Origin: an uncultured Chlorobiaceae bacterium
GTDB lineage: Bacteria; Bacteroidota; Chlorobiia; Chlorobiales; Chlorobiaceae
Direction: 5' to 3'
DNA length: 32,017 bases
NCBI GenBank assembly: GCA_903839405.1
Contig: CAIMCD010000040.1
Span: forward strand, 1 to 32,017
Below the pieces are notes generated by a model that saw nothing but the letters and a program-made list of their open reading frames with translations, did not search any database and was not told where the DNA came from. The position numbers were made by a program, and so were the translations under genes. Below, in pieces: positions 18,101-25,183 of the stretch; within the stretch, counting starts at the first letter, position 1, and each line of letters begins with the position of its first letter.

Positions 18101-18133
18101 GATCCGTACGTGCGACACTACCGCATACGGCTC
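18101..18133 (-). ncRNA. Group II intron domain V, damaged
   Basis: Minus-strand positions 18133-18101 read GAGCCGTATGCGG, then TAGTGTCGCACGTACGGATC. The usual domain V of this class is 34 nt with GAGCC...GGTTC and a GAAA-type loop. Here it is 33 nt, the GNRA-type loop is lost, and the 3' strand has GGATC, so the G-U pair of the AGC catalytic triad becomes a G-A mismatch. Domain VI follows at about 18067-18100, with a GTAA loop and a candidate branch A eight bases from the CTAC end. Confidence 0.8.
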
Positions 18134-18223
18134 CTGCCTTGAGTTATTGCGAGACTTGACCTCCTGATACTGATGGCAATTTCGGAGGTGCGGGATTTGG
18201 CTGATCGCTTGGCAAACCGTGAC

Positions 18224-18520
18224 TCATTCACCTCTTCCCTGCGGTGTGCCTACTGCTTCCAAGTCAATCCACCTTACTTTATCCCGTCTTGAGCCTTTAC
18301 TTCGGGCTCTTCTTCGCACACCTTCGAGTCCGCAAGACATCGGGTTTTGGCTCTGTGTCCTTCCGATGGCTTTCTCTCCGGTGTTCCTCTTGGCTGGTGG
18401 CCTTCCCTCCACAACCTCCGCAACTTCAGGGTTCGCTTTGTTCGGCTGCTTCTCTGGTACTATACCACCATCCGACTCCCGGTTCGTTTCAGCATCAATT
18501 CTTCGGGTTCTCTCCTTCAT
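18224..18520 (-). pseudogene. Truncated group II intron reverse transcriptase/maturase
   Basis: This 98-codon frame corresponds to the extreme N-terminal region of a group II intron-encoded protein: GGIVPEKQPNKANPEVAEVV, then EGRPPAKRNTGEKAIGRTQ and SQNPMSCGLEGVRRRA. These match the leader that precedes RT domain 0 in intact proteins. It ends at a stop shortly after; all reverse transcriptase motifs, the maturase domain and any HNH endonuclease are absent. Its ATG overlaps the stop of the non-coding MKESY... frame. It cannot be functional. Confidence 0.75.
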
Positions 18521-18939
18521 CGATGCCGCCCTGCTTCCGTTTGCCTCCGGGCAGGGTGCTTACCGGGTCTCCCGATTCCCGCGTAAATAGCGTTCACACA
18601 TGCTCTGGTTCTTTGACTCCGCCGTAGCCGTTCATACCTCGCCTTTTCGGTACGTCCGATATTGCTTTCCCCCTCGTTCCACAAGGTCAGCCTACGAATT
18701 GAGGTGATTTCGGAGCTCATTTGCCTGCCTGCGTGTTCCCCTGTCAACGCTTCCCCACCCCATTGCTGTAGGTCGAGGCATGACTCGGGGCCATGATGGT
18801 TGGCTATGCCTTTCATGTAAGACTCTTTCATTCTCTACTCTTTACCGGTTTTAATCGGCGCTTTCGGAACGTCCCGGAGTCTTTCCTATCATTATCGCGT
18901 TCTTGAAGGCGATCTCACTATCCCTCAATATTCATCATC

Positions 18940-20256
18940 TCATTTATCCATGCCAACTTCCTCATAGTCTCTGAATAAACCTGCCAAGTCTTCCCTAGCT
19001 TCGTTGAATCCCGACTCGTCCATGCCTTCATCAATATACAAATCGAGAAAATCCCGATTTGCGTACAGAAGGTCAAACTCATAAGCAAGCGCAGTGAATA
19101 GGCTGACCGTAGCCGTGGTATTGCTCAGCATCGTGACAGATCGTTTGGCAGGAGCCATCAGATCATCGGGGAAAAATGCCTTAGGCTGACGAATAATCCC
19201 CACTTTGAAGCCCGTCGGACACCAATCGACAAATGGAATATCATGCCTGGATTTGATCTGTGCAATCGCAGCATTGACATCTCTCTGGGTAACGTCGCCG
19301 CGATAAAGCAGACAGCAGGACATATATTTCCCGGTTAATAGATCGCACCTGACAAGTTGATTTGCCGGGTCAAATAAAGCATTTGTGATTTCTAGCGTAT
19401 TCAGTTCTGAGTGAGTGGTGTTCTCCCGACTGACAACAGGAACATAACTGATCGCTGGAAAACGTAGTCTAGGGTAAGGCACCAAAGTGGTTTGGAACTC
19501 GTTGATATCCACATTGAGTTCTCCCTCAAATCTCAGGCAGGCAGTCACATCAGCAATGGCATGGGCTATCAGGTTGTTGAGGTCTTCATAAGAGGGACTT
19601 GGGATGCCGAGGTTCCTTTGTACGATGTCGTAGATGGCATCATTATCCAAAAGGAAACAGCAATCACTATGGTCATTCGCATAGTGAGTCGAGAGTACGG
19701 CATTGTAGGGCGATGTGACTGAGGTACTGAGTTTGGGGGTCGGATAAATCGCAAACTGTAGTTTCGTTCTCTTACCATACTTAATACTAAGTTCTTCCAT
19801 CAAGTGCGCAGTCACGCCACTACCGGCTCCACCACCCAGCGAGTGTATGATGAGAAAACCCTGACAACTGTCACATTCCTGAGTGAGACCTTCGATCCTA
19901 TCCATGACATCATCATTGATAGTGTTCCATACATTATAGGCGCGAGCAAAACTACCACAGCCCCCATCCTCCCTGCCAGAGACGAAATATTCTGGATTAA
20001 ATAAGTCTTTATAAGGTCCAGTATGTATCTCATCTACAGAAGTGGGTTCTACATCCACAAAGATAGTACGTGGAACGAGTTTGCCAGACTCCATCTCATT
20101 AAAAAAGCTTCTCCGGGAGTCGCCGGCATTACCTGAAAAGTCTGGGTTAGGTTGCCCATCAGGGCTAATGCCATGCTCTAAACATAATAGCTCCCAGAAT
20201 TTTGCACCTATACGGACACCTGCCCCTCCGACACAAATCGTTATGATTTCTCGCAT
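18940..20256 (-). CDS. Alpha-tubulin-like protein in an integron cassette
   Basis: A complete, intron-less 438-residue tubulin. It tracks eukaryotic alpha-tubulin end to end: MREIITICVGGAGVRIG at the start, CLEHGISPDGQ, FVDVEPTSVDEI (Mg/GTP loop T3), GGGAGSG at 141-147 (T4), SPYNAVLSTH (T5), DNDAIYDI (T6), LNVDINEFQTTLVPYPR with Asp250 and Glu253 matching catalytic alpha Asp251/Glu254 (T7), and FVDWCPTGFKVGI identical to alpha-tubulin. The alpha-specific S9-S10 insertion is present (about 359-370). By eye about half the residues match alpha-tubulin as I remember it. It lacks the acidic C-terminal tail, has Ala for Thr in T4, Gly for Gln11, and no lysine at position 40. AGGA lies seven bases before the ATG. 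It should bind GTP and perhaps polymerise; no beta partner is in view. It sits directly after an attC on the cassette strand. Confidence 0.95.
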   Translation of the reverse strand: MREIITICVGGAGVRIGAKFWELLCLEHGISPDGQPNPDFSGNAGDSRRSFFNEMESGKLVPRTIFVDVEPTSVDEIHTGPYKDLFNPEYFVSGREDGGCGSFARAYNVWNTINDDVMDRIEGLTQECDSCQGFLIIHSLGGGAGSGVTAHLMEELSIKYGKRTKLQFAIYPTPKLSTSVTSPYNAVLSTHYANDHSDCCFLLDNDAIYDIVQRNLGIPSPSYEDLNNLIAHAIADVTACLRFEGELNVDINEFQTTLVPYPRLRFPAISYVPVVSRENTTHSELNTLEITNALFDPANQLVRCDLLTGKYMSCCLLYRGDVTQRDVNAAIAQIKSRHDIPFVDWCPTGFKVGIIRQPKAFFPDDLMAPAKRSVTMLSNTTATVSLFTALAYEFDLLYANRDFLDLYIDEGMDESGFNEAREDLAGLFRDYEEVGMDK

Positions 20257-20362
20257 TATAATTTCCTTTTTTATGAAAATAGTAAAATAGTGGACAGACC
20301 ACGTTTATTCCGAAGCTACCCCCATCAAACCAAAGAGCCGAAACACCCAACTCGCCTGCCTT

Positions 20363-20446
20363 GTCTAACGCCAAGCATATGTGGCGGTTCGCCAAGGGCA
20401 AAGCGTCCCAGTGAGCAACGCGATCAACATGATGCGCTTGTTATGT
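20363..20446 (-). other. attC recombination site between cassettes 2 and 3
   Basis: Read on the minus strand this 84-bp site runs from ACATAAC (R'', one mismatch to RYYYAAC) to GTTAGAC (R', exact match to GTTRRRY). The inner arms AAGCGCATCATGT and ACATATGCTT pair with two unpaired bulges, as attC sites do. The crossover point would be between 20369 and 20368, so the tubulin cassette begins with TTAGAC and a 112-base leader precedes its ATG. Confidence 0.8.
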
Positions 20447-20447
20447 T

Positions 20448-20768
20448 TCATTTCTTTTTGACTTGGAAATGATTGCCTTCCTTCCGCTCCAAAATAAATT
20501 TAGGTGGTTGCCGTGATGGCCATGGTGCCAAATCAGATTTGATAAGCCAATTCCCAATTTCCTTGCTAATTAGCTCACGGCATGATTGATTCCAAAATGA
20601 TGATTTAGCGATATTGATCTCAACTTCTCCAGTTGCATCAGGGATGGAGAGAAATATACTCTGCCATTCCTTATTAAAAAATCGATCACGATCTTCTATC
20701 GATAGCTTAAAACCATACCCAGCACCTGTAGTATGGTGCTGACCGTTATTCCAAGCTGTTACCTCCAT
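20448..20768 (-). CDS. Integron-cassette hypothetical protein (106 aa)
   Basis: I recognise no function. The protein has 106 residues, begins MEVTAWNNGQHHTTGAGYGF and has a regular mixed fold: KLSIEDRDRFFNKEWQSIFL, EVEINIAKSSFWNQSCREL, ISKEIGNWLIKSDLAPWP, and a basic C-terminus ending KKK. The layout resembles small orphan proteins common in chromosomal integron cassettes. The start at 20768 is chosen over a TTG at 20780 because GGGAGG lies about five bases upstream. The gene fills cassette 2 (20369-20796) and its stop is almost at the attC, as usual for a one-gene cassette. It would rely on read-through transcription, since no internal promoter is evident. Confidence 0.75.
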   Translation of the reverse strand: MEVTAWNNGQHHTTGAGYGFKLSIEDRDRFFNKEWQSIFLSIPDATGEVEINIAKSSFWNQSCRELISKEIGNWLIKSDLAPWPSRQPPKFILERKEGNHFQVKKK

Positions 20769-20790
20769 CGCGCCTCCCAAGTTTTATAAA

Positions 20791-20856
20791 ACATAACGTG
20801 GAAGTGAGCGGCCTGCGCGGCTTTTCGCGCAGGTCCGCTCGACTGCAGGGTTATAC
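20791..20856 (-). other. attC recombination site between cassettes 1 and 2
   Basis: On the minus strand the 66-bp site runs from GTATAAC (R'') to GTTATGT (R'), each one mismatch from the core consensus. Inside, GAGCGG-A-CCTGCGCG pairs with CGCGCAGGCCGCTC: a 14-bp stem with one extrahelical A and a short AAAAGC loop, just as expected for the folded bottom strand recognised by IntI. The crossover lies between 20797 and 20796. Confidence 0.88.
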
Positions 20857-20863
20857 GTAGGCG

Positions 20864-21712
20864 CTACTTGAGCCATATTGTGTAGTCCAAGCGGCCCACA
20901 TACTTCGATACGTTTGCAAGAGCAATGGCTTGGCCGACACTGGTTAAGTTGATGGTAAACAAGTTGTCCTTGGCGAACTGCTCAAGCAATTGCAGATACG
21001 AGGGCGCGTTGCTTGCCAATGCTTCTTTGAATGGTGCGCCGCCAGTGATGCCAAAGTATTTGTACTCTTGGCTCTGAATATCGAAGATATCACCGCCAAG
21101 TATGTTGTTGACCGACGCGGTGCCGGCGTACTGAAGGTGCTGCTTCTGAGGCTCGGACAAGCCGAAGCCAGCGGCCGAAAATAGAAGTGCAATTTGCCCG
21201 ACCCGTTCTAAGCCACCGACTGTGGGCAAGCCTTGATAAACCATAGATCGCACGGCATGCACAAATGATAGTAGAGCGATCTGTGGTCCCGTAAGCCGTG
21301 GCACAACGTGCACCGCTTCGGACAGAACGATATCTTTGAAGCTGTTTGTCTGTTTCGCGACACGCTCGGCTATGAGTGTTGATAGGATTTCAGGGTTGGC
21401 CGCTTCGCCTTTGCGCGCACTTGCTTGCACTGCATCATTAATCGTAGCCTGAACATCCGGCTCTCGGAATTTCTCTAGCGCAATTGTCGCGGCCTCGTTA
21501 GCGAGGCGATTTTCAAGAGTAGTCGCGAAGGCTCGGACTTGTTCTTCAGCGGTGCGCCGTGCTTCCTCCCTGAGCTGCGGAAAATTCTCACGAAGAAATA
21601 AAACGCACAACTCACGGACTTCGCTCACCGACAAACCAATATTTATGTCCCTGCCAGCTTGAAGTGCGGTTGCGCCGCCCTCGGTGGATTGGAGTTGCTT
21701 GTCACCTAGCAT
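20864..21712 (-). CDS. LPO_1073/Vpar_1526-like protein with QAGRDIN motif
   Basis: This soluble protein has 282 residues. The N-terminus carries ALQAGRDINIGLSVSEVREL, the QAGRD-type motif that opens many accessory-genome proteins. A long helical stretch follows (FLRENFPQLREEARRTAEEQ, then LENRLANEAATIALEKFREP), and a C-terminal domain begins DIVLSEAVHVVPRLTGPQIA. This order resembles the LPO_1073/Vpar_1526 family, of unknown function; I assign it by pattern memory only. AAGGAGAG lies five bases before the ATG. It is 14 bases downstream of the small membrane protein gene, inside the same cassette, and both carry a QAGRDxN motif, so they may work together. Its stop is next to the attC. Confidence 0.7.
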   Translation of the reverse strand: MLGDKQLQSTEGGATALQAGRDINIGLSVSEVRELCVLFLRENFPQLREEARRTAEEQVRAFATTLENRLANEAATIALEKFREPDVQATINDAVQASARKGEAANPEILSTLIAERVAKQTNSFKDIVLSEAVHVVPRLTGPQIALLSFVHAVRSMVYQGLPTVGGLERVGQIALLFSAAGFGLSEPQKQHLQYAGTASVNNILGGDIFDIQSQEYKYFGITGGAPFKEALASNAPSYLQLLEQFAKDNLFTINLTSVGQAIALANVSKYVGRLDYTIWLK

Positions 21713-21726
21713 GGCTACTCTCCTTG

Positions 21727-21966
21727 CTACTGATTCTTGATGTCACGCACGTTGGCGTCACGACCGGCTTGAATTCCCACCGACGCCCCGGATACCTCCT
21801 GAGTTTGCCCCGTCGCCTTGGGATCCCGCTTCAGAAAGAACGATGAGAAAAGAGCAGCTAGCGCCGCGGCTAAGGCAACCCCGGAGTCGAACGCGGGTTT
21901 GTCGATCACCCATGCCAACGACAATAGAACTGCGATAAGGGAGATAAGAATTGCGGCGATGCGCAT
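21727..21966 (-). CDS. Small membrane protein with QAGRDAN tail motif
   Basis: The product is 79 residues with two hydrophobic helices (IAAILISLIAVLLSLAWVI at about 3-21 and SGVALAAALAALFSSFFL at about 28-45), a basic junction KRDPK, and a cytoplasmic tail GASVGIQAGRDANVRDIKNQ. The QAGRDxN motif recurs at the N-terminus of the next protein, 14 bases downstream. The pair could be a membrane anchor and a soluble partner, which is inference. The ATG is preceded by AGGAG within a small palindrome (AGGAGATTCTCCT). It is the first gene of cassette 1, whose recombination point is about 20 bases upstream. Confidence 0.7.
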   Translation of the reverse strand: MRIAAILISLIAVLLSLAWVIDKPAFDSGVALAAALAALFSSFFLKRDPKATGQTQEVSGASVGIQAGRDANVRDIKNQ

Positions 21967-21982
21967 GAGGAGAATCTCCTAC

Positions 21983-21989
21983 GTATAAC
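21983..21989 (-). other. Candidate attI / first cassette junction
   Basis: Minus-strand GTTATAC differs from GTTRRRY by one base and is followed directly by cassette 1. A hairpin ATCCGC...GCGGAT lies at 22003-22021 on the integrase side. The site lies between the intI remnant and the first cassette, where attI belongs in a reverse integron. The partner integrase-binding sites of an attI cannot be identified by eye. Confidence 0.55.
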
Positions 21990-22154
21990 AATATTTAGAT
22001 GGATCCGCCTAAACAGCGGATTTTTGAATTTGAACCCATATATGACGCCAATTACAAACTGCTCAGAATTCCGTTAATCGTTTCAATATAAATCGTTTAA
22101 ACCTTGCATTGCGTTTTATGTCAACGTCTTATATGGATCGGCATACAACGTTGC

Positions 22155-22424
22155 TTACAAACCGTCAACGGAACTTTTTACTCCATGACCACCTTTGTTT
22201 AAAACATGCGTATAAATCATCGTGGTGCTTACATCTTTATGCCTCATTAATTCCTGAATGGTTCGAATATCATACCCTGCCTCAAGTAAATGAGTTGCAA
22301 AAGAGTGCCGAAATGTATGGCAAATTAATGTTTCATGAACGTTCCGGAGTATTCGTTCGGAGTCTTGCCACACCCTCAAACTTAAAGTCAAACTCTTCAG
22401 TAAATCGTCAACCCTCTTGTGCAT
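22155..22424 (-). pseudogene. intI: Integron integrase IntI, C-terminal remnant
   Basis: The frame encodes 89 residues. From about residue 36 it matches the C-terminal catalytic end of IntI tyrosine recombinases: [20 protein letters not shown] with the H-x-x-R box, [20 protein letters not shown] with the second histidine and the nucleophile tyrosine, and [12 protein letters not shown] as in IntI ends. The N-terminal domain, the first catalytic arginine and the lysine are missing; the upstream 35 residues are not IntI-like. An unrelated gene ends two bases upstream, so about three quarters of the integrase is gone. It points in the same direction as the cassettes, the reverse arrangement I recall for Chlorobium and Treponema integrons. 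It cannot catalyse recombination. Confidence 0.88.
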
Positions 22425-22425
22425 G

Positions 22426-23304
22426 TCACCCTTTTTTTACCTTACTTGATACAACCTTAAATCCCTCTTTAATCAGCTCTGGAACTTGATGCATAAATTC
22501 TTTAAGCGCAGCGCCCCAAGGTGCCGATGCTTCAGTAGGAATTTTGCCAAAAGCGTTTTCTCCCGAGACGTTCCAGTTGAATGCTTCTTTCATCTGCTCA
22601 AGGGAGAGCCAGCCATCGTTCAAGTGTACGAAAAGTCTTCCTTGGCGAAGCGCGTGACGCCGTTCCAACAATCGTTCCCCTTGATCCAGCATTGCTTTGC
22701 CATAGCGAGACAAACCGACAGCGATCAGTACAATCATTCCGTATGCAGTAAAAGAGCGTGTAAAAGTCAAAAAACCATCTATCCCCGGATTTGTTCCTAA
22801 TACAGACTTGTGCTCCGCGAACAACATCTGATAGACAGCTATCCCTGAACCAATGACTATTGTAACAAATGCTACAAAGTTCGTCACATTACCCAATATC
22901 TGATAGCGCTCTGCTCGGCTTTCAAGGTAGGCAAGGGCTTTCTCCACGAATAAATCTGTAACAGCAAGATGATAAGCACGAGTGCCCGGCAAAGTAATGA
23001 AACCTTTGCGGTCCGAGCCAGTTTGATGATCACTTAGCTCTTGACTGGTATCGGACAAGAGGCGAGTTGCCTGTCTCTCCAAATCTTCATGGATTTTACA
23101 GTGCCGTGCCTGACTTTCCAGTGATCGAAGTTGTGCATACCTGAAACTCAGCCGACGAAACACCCGCGCCGCAATTTTATCATGACGCTTGTCTGTTTTC
23201 TTCACTCCCATCACCTCGGCCATTGCCATCAACTCCGCCAAGTCTTTGTCCAAACGCATCCGCTCTTCGTCCATAATCCTCTCAACAGTTTGATGGTTTT
23301 TCAC
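22426..23304 (-). CDS. Two-helix membrane protein of unknown function
   Basis: I do not recognise this 292-residue protein. An acidic/basic helical N-terminal half of about 125 residues ([35 protein letters not shown]) leads into two membrane helices, [20 protein letters not shown] at about 136-155 and [20 protein letters not shown] near 190. A C-terminal cytoplasmic part follows, with [20 protein letters not shown] and a basic end SSKVKKG. The layout is reminiscent of SLATT-type two-helix proteins of bacterial conflict systems, but this is weak. It lies between serB, divergent, and the intI remnant, exactly where the integrase 5' part should be, so it probably arrived with the event that truncated intI. 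Confidence 0.65.
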   Translation of the reverse strand: MKNHQTVERIMDEERMRLDKDLAELMAMAEVMGVKKTDKRHDKIAARVFRRLSFRYAQLRSLESQARHCKIHEDLERQATRLLSDTSQELSDHQTGSDRKGFITLPGTRAYHLAVTDLFVEKALAYLESRAERYQILGNVTNFVAFVTIVIGSGIAVYQMLFAEHKSVLGTNPGIDGFLTFTRSFTAYGMIVLIAVGLSRYGKAMLDQGERLLERRHALRQGRLFVHLNDGWLSLEQMKEAFNWNVSGENAFGKIPTEASAPWGAALKEFMHQVPELIKEGFKVVSSKVKKG

Positions 23305-23635
23305 AAAAAGTGCTTAAAGCCAAATAAAATAGTCATATAGCAGAACTTAAATAACCTAAGCCCCCTGTTAGTAAATGGGAGTGATCATGGGGGCATGATG
23401 CGAACCATCTTGAGAGTCGGCACATACTACACCGCAACTTTCAATAATAAGCATTATCACAACATAAGAAAAGTAAAACAAGCATTTTACCGTAAATTAT
23501 CACTTCAAACCAAGTAGAATTGACGACATCCACGGTTGAAGTTGGTTCTTTGCTGAAACAACCTTATGTTTTAACTCAACTGTTTTGAATCTTGATGGTT
23601 AACAAGAGGGTCGATACGCCTGTAAATCAATCGGT
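23305..23635. other. Intergenic region between divergent genes
   Basis: The 331 bases between the membrane-protein gene and serB hold no gene. A 6-bp inverted repeat ATCATG-GGGG-CATGAT is at about 23383-23398 inside a wider GCCCCC...GGGGGC fold. The rest is A/T-rich and presumably contains promoters for the divergent genes, none of which I can define. Confidence 0.55.
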
Positions 23636-24883
23636 ATGACAGAGCTTCTCCTTATCAATATTACAGGGCCGGACAAACCGGGTCTGACCTCCAAAATAAC
23701 GGCCATTCTCTCCGGCTATAAAATACCGGTGCTGGATATCGGCCAGGCGGTGATCCATAACCATCTCTCGATGGGGATGCTGGTGGAGATACCCAAAGAG
23801 TCGGCCTCGTCACCGGTGCTGAAGGATCTGCTCTTTTGCGCCCACATGCTTGGCATCCAGATCACCTTTACACCAATCTCTGATGGTGATTACGATCAAT
23901 GGGTGCACGAACAGGGCAAGCCACGCTACCTGCTCTCGCTGCTCGCGCGAAAAATCACGGCCGAACAGCTTGAGCGGGTCACCTCCATTATTGCGGCGCA
24001 TGAGCTGAATATTGATACCATCAACCGGCTCTCGGGACGCATTCCGCTTGAGAACAACGTCACCGGCCATACCAAGGCCTGCGTGGAGTTTTCGCTGCGC
24101 GGCACCCTGCAGCAGGAGAACCGCTTTCGTGAAGCGATGCTTGCCATTACCGACACCCTCGGTATTGATATTGCGTTTCAGGAGGACACCATTTTCCGGC
24201 GTAACCGCCGCCTGATTGTGTTCGATATGGATTCAACCCTCATCACCTCCGAAGTGATCGACGAACTGGCGCTTGAAGCCGGGGCGGGCATTGAGGTTGC
24301 GGCTATTACCGAGCAGGCAATGCGCGGCGAAATCGACTTTTGTGGCAGCCTGCAGCGACGGGTATCGCTCTTGAAAGGGCTTGACGAGCATCTGCTCGAA
24401 ACCGTTGCCCAACGGTTGCAGCTTACCGAAGGGGCTGAAGCGCTCTTTCACAACCTGCACAACCTCGGATTTAAAACCGCCATCATCTCCGGCGGCTTCA
24501 CCTATTTCGGCCACTACCTGCAGAAAAAGCTCAATATCGACTACGTCTACGCCAACACCCTTGAGATTGAAGAGGGGCGGTTGACCGGCAAGGTCATCGG
24601 GCAGATTGTTGACGGAAAGCGAAAGGCTGAACTACTGGAACTGATTGCAAAAAAGGAAAATATCCGCCTTGAGCAGACCATTGCAGTCGGTGACGGGGCC
24701 AACGACCTCCCCATGCTTGGCAAGGCCGGGCTCGGCATTGCCTTCAGGGCGAAACCCATTGTGCGGGAGAGTGCAAAACAGGCTATCTCAACCCTTGGGC
24801 TTGACGCGATTCTCTACCTACTGGGATTCAGGGACCGCGACGACCTCTCGCTTAATCCAGATACTCTTCCACAAAGTGTTTGA
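23636..24883 (+). CDS. serB: Phosphoserine phosphatase with N-terminal ACT domains
   Basis: The enzyme performs the last step of serine synthesis, releasing phosphate from phosphoserine. The protein has 415 residues. Residues 1-180 form two ACT-like regulatory domains ([20 protein letters not shown], then [20 protein letters not shown]). The HAD phosphatase domain starts at about 190 with FDMDSTLI, where Asp197 is the nucleophile and Asp199 the acid/base. SGGF is motif II, and [19 protein letters not shown] carries the Mg-binding aspartates. Length fits the long SerB form. Its 3' end overlaps the convergent ferredoxin gene by 32 bases. It begins immediately after the accessory region and marks the return to core genes. 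Confidence 0.95.
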   Translation: MTELLLINITGPDKPGLTSKITAILSGYKIPVLDIGQAVIHNHLSMGMLVEIPKESASSPVLKDLLFCAHMLGIQITFTPISDGDYDQWVHEQGKPRYLLSLLARKITAEQLERVTSIIAAHELNIDTINRLSGRIPLENNVTGHTKACVEFSLRGTLQQENRFREAMLAITDTLGIDIAFQEDTIFRRNRRLIVFDMDSTLITSEVIDELALEAGAGIEVAAITEQAMRGEIDFCGSLQRRVSLLKGLDEHLLETVAQRLQLTEGAEALFHNLHNLGFKTAIISGGFTYFGHYLQKKLNIDYVYANTLEIEEGRLTGKVIGQIVDGKRKAELLELIAKKENIRLEQTIAVGDGANDLPMLGKAGLGIAFRAKPIVRESAKQAISTLGLDAILYLLGFRDRDDLSLNPDTLPQSV

Positions 24884-25151
24884 AATCCTGGGGATGGGGC
24901 AGAGTGATCGCTCCGGAAGGGCAGACATGTTCACAGCGGGTGCAGAGCACAATGCAGTTGAAGGGGTTGGCGACGCTCATTTTTGCCTTGTAAATTCCTG
25001 ACGGGTCGGGTGTACCGGGTGAGAAAACTCCCGGTCGGCAGAAGGCCTGACAGTCACCGCAGCCGTTACAGTGTGAAGCCTCTATCATGGGAAACCAGGC
25101 AATCTCCTCCCTCGGGGCGAGTAGCCGTTTCCGTTTTTTTGGTCTGTTCAC
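24852..25151 (-). CDS. 2[4Fe-4S] ferredoxin-like protein
   Basis: The product has 99 residues with two CxxCxxCxxxC motifs, [11 protein letters not shown] and [12 protein letters not shown], each followed by P (CRPG, CPSG). This is a bacterial-type 2[4Fe-4S] ferredoxin fold with the two motifs separated by a 30-residue insertion, so it is not a minimal ferredoxin. The N-terminus [20 protein letters not shown] is shared with the larger paralogue at 25251-25745, indicating duplication. The start is GTG at 25149-25151, supported by AGGAG six bases upstream. Electron carriage is assumed; partners are unknown. Its last 32 bases overlap the end of serB on the other strand. Confidence 0.85.
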   Translation of the reverse strand: MNRPKKRKRLLAPREEIAWFPMIEASHCNGCGDCQAFCRPGVFSPGTPDPSGIYKAKMSVANPFNCIVLCTRCEHVCPSGAITLPHPQDFKHFVEEYLD

Positions 25152-25183
25152 GTTCTACTCCTGTCTACCAACATTTCTCAATC

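Larger units (their letters stand above)
18067..18918 (-). mobile_element. Degenerate group II intron remnant
   Basis: On the minus strand the element starts near GTGAG at 18914-18918 and ends near CTAC at 18067-18070, about 850 nt; both ends are estimates. The 5' ribozyme part contains the familiar stretch that mistranslates as MKESYMKGIANHHGPESC and GEALTGEHAGR, found upstream of many bacterial group II intron proteins. Next comes a 98-codon stub of the intron protein, then domains V and VI. A full element of this type is near 2-2.5 kb, so roughly 1.2-1.6 kb of the reverse transcriptase/maturase is missing. It begins 21 bases after the tubulin stop codon. Transposition in trans is doubtful because domain V is damaged. 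Confidence 0.82.

Noticed and set aside
17628..18101. Short plus-strand frames such as 17668-17901 and 17865-18101 as genes or transposase fragments
   Set aside because: They overlap one another, lack ribosome-binding sites and show no recognisable motif.
18517..18831. A 104-residue protein starting MKESYMKGIANHH
   Set aside because: This reading is a well-known false translation of group II intron ribozyme sequence; the RNA structure, not a protein, explains it.
18067..18918. A class C-attC intron targeting an attC
   Set aside because: The element is on the cassette strand, the leader and domain V resemble other bacterial classes, and no split attC is visible at its ends.
18940..20256. The tubulin as FtsZ
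   Set aside because: The sequence has full tubulin-specific C-terminal helices and alpha-type loops; FtsZ lacks these and has GGGTGTG and a different C-terminus.
20165..20401. A 78-codon frame between attC and the tubulin start
   Set aside because: It overlaps the attC and the tubulin N-terminus in another frame and has no protein-like pattern.
22003..22021. Rho-independent terminator on the plus strand (ATCCGC...GCGGAT followed by T5)
   Set aside because: No plus-strand gene lies upstream to use it; it is more likely part of the attI-side structure, so it is mentioned only there.
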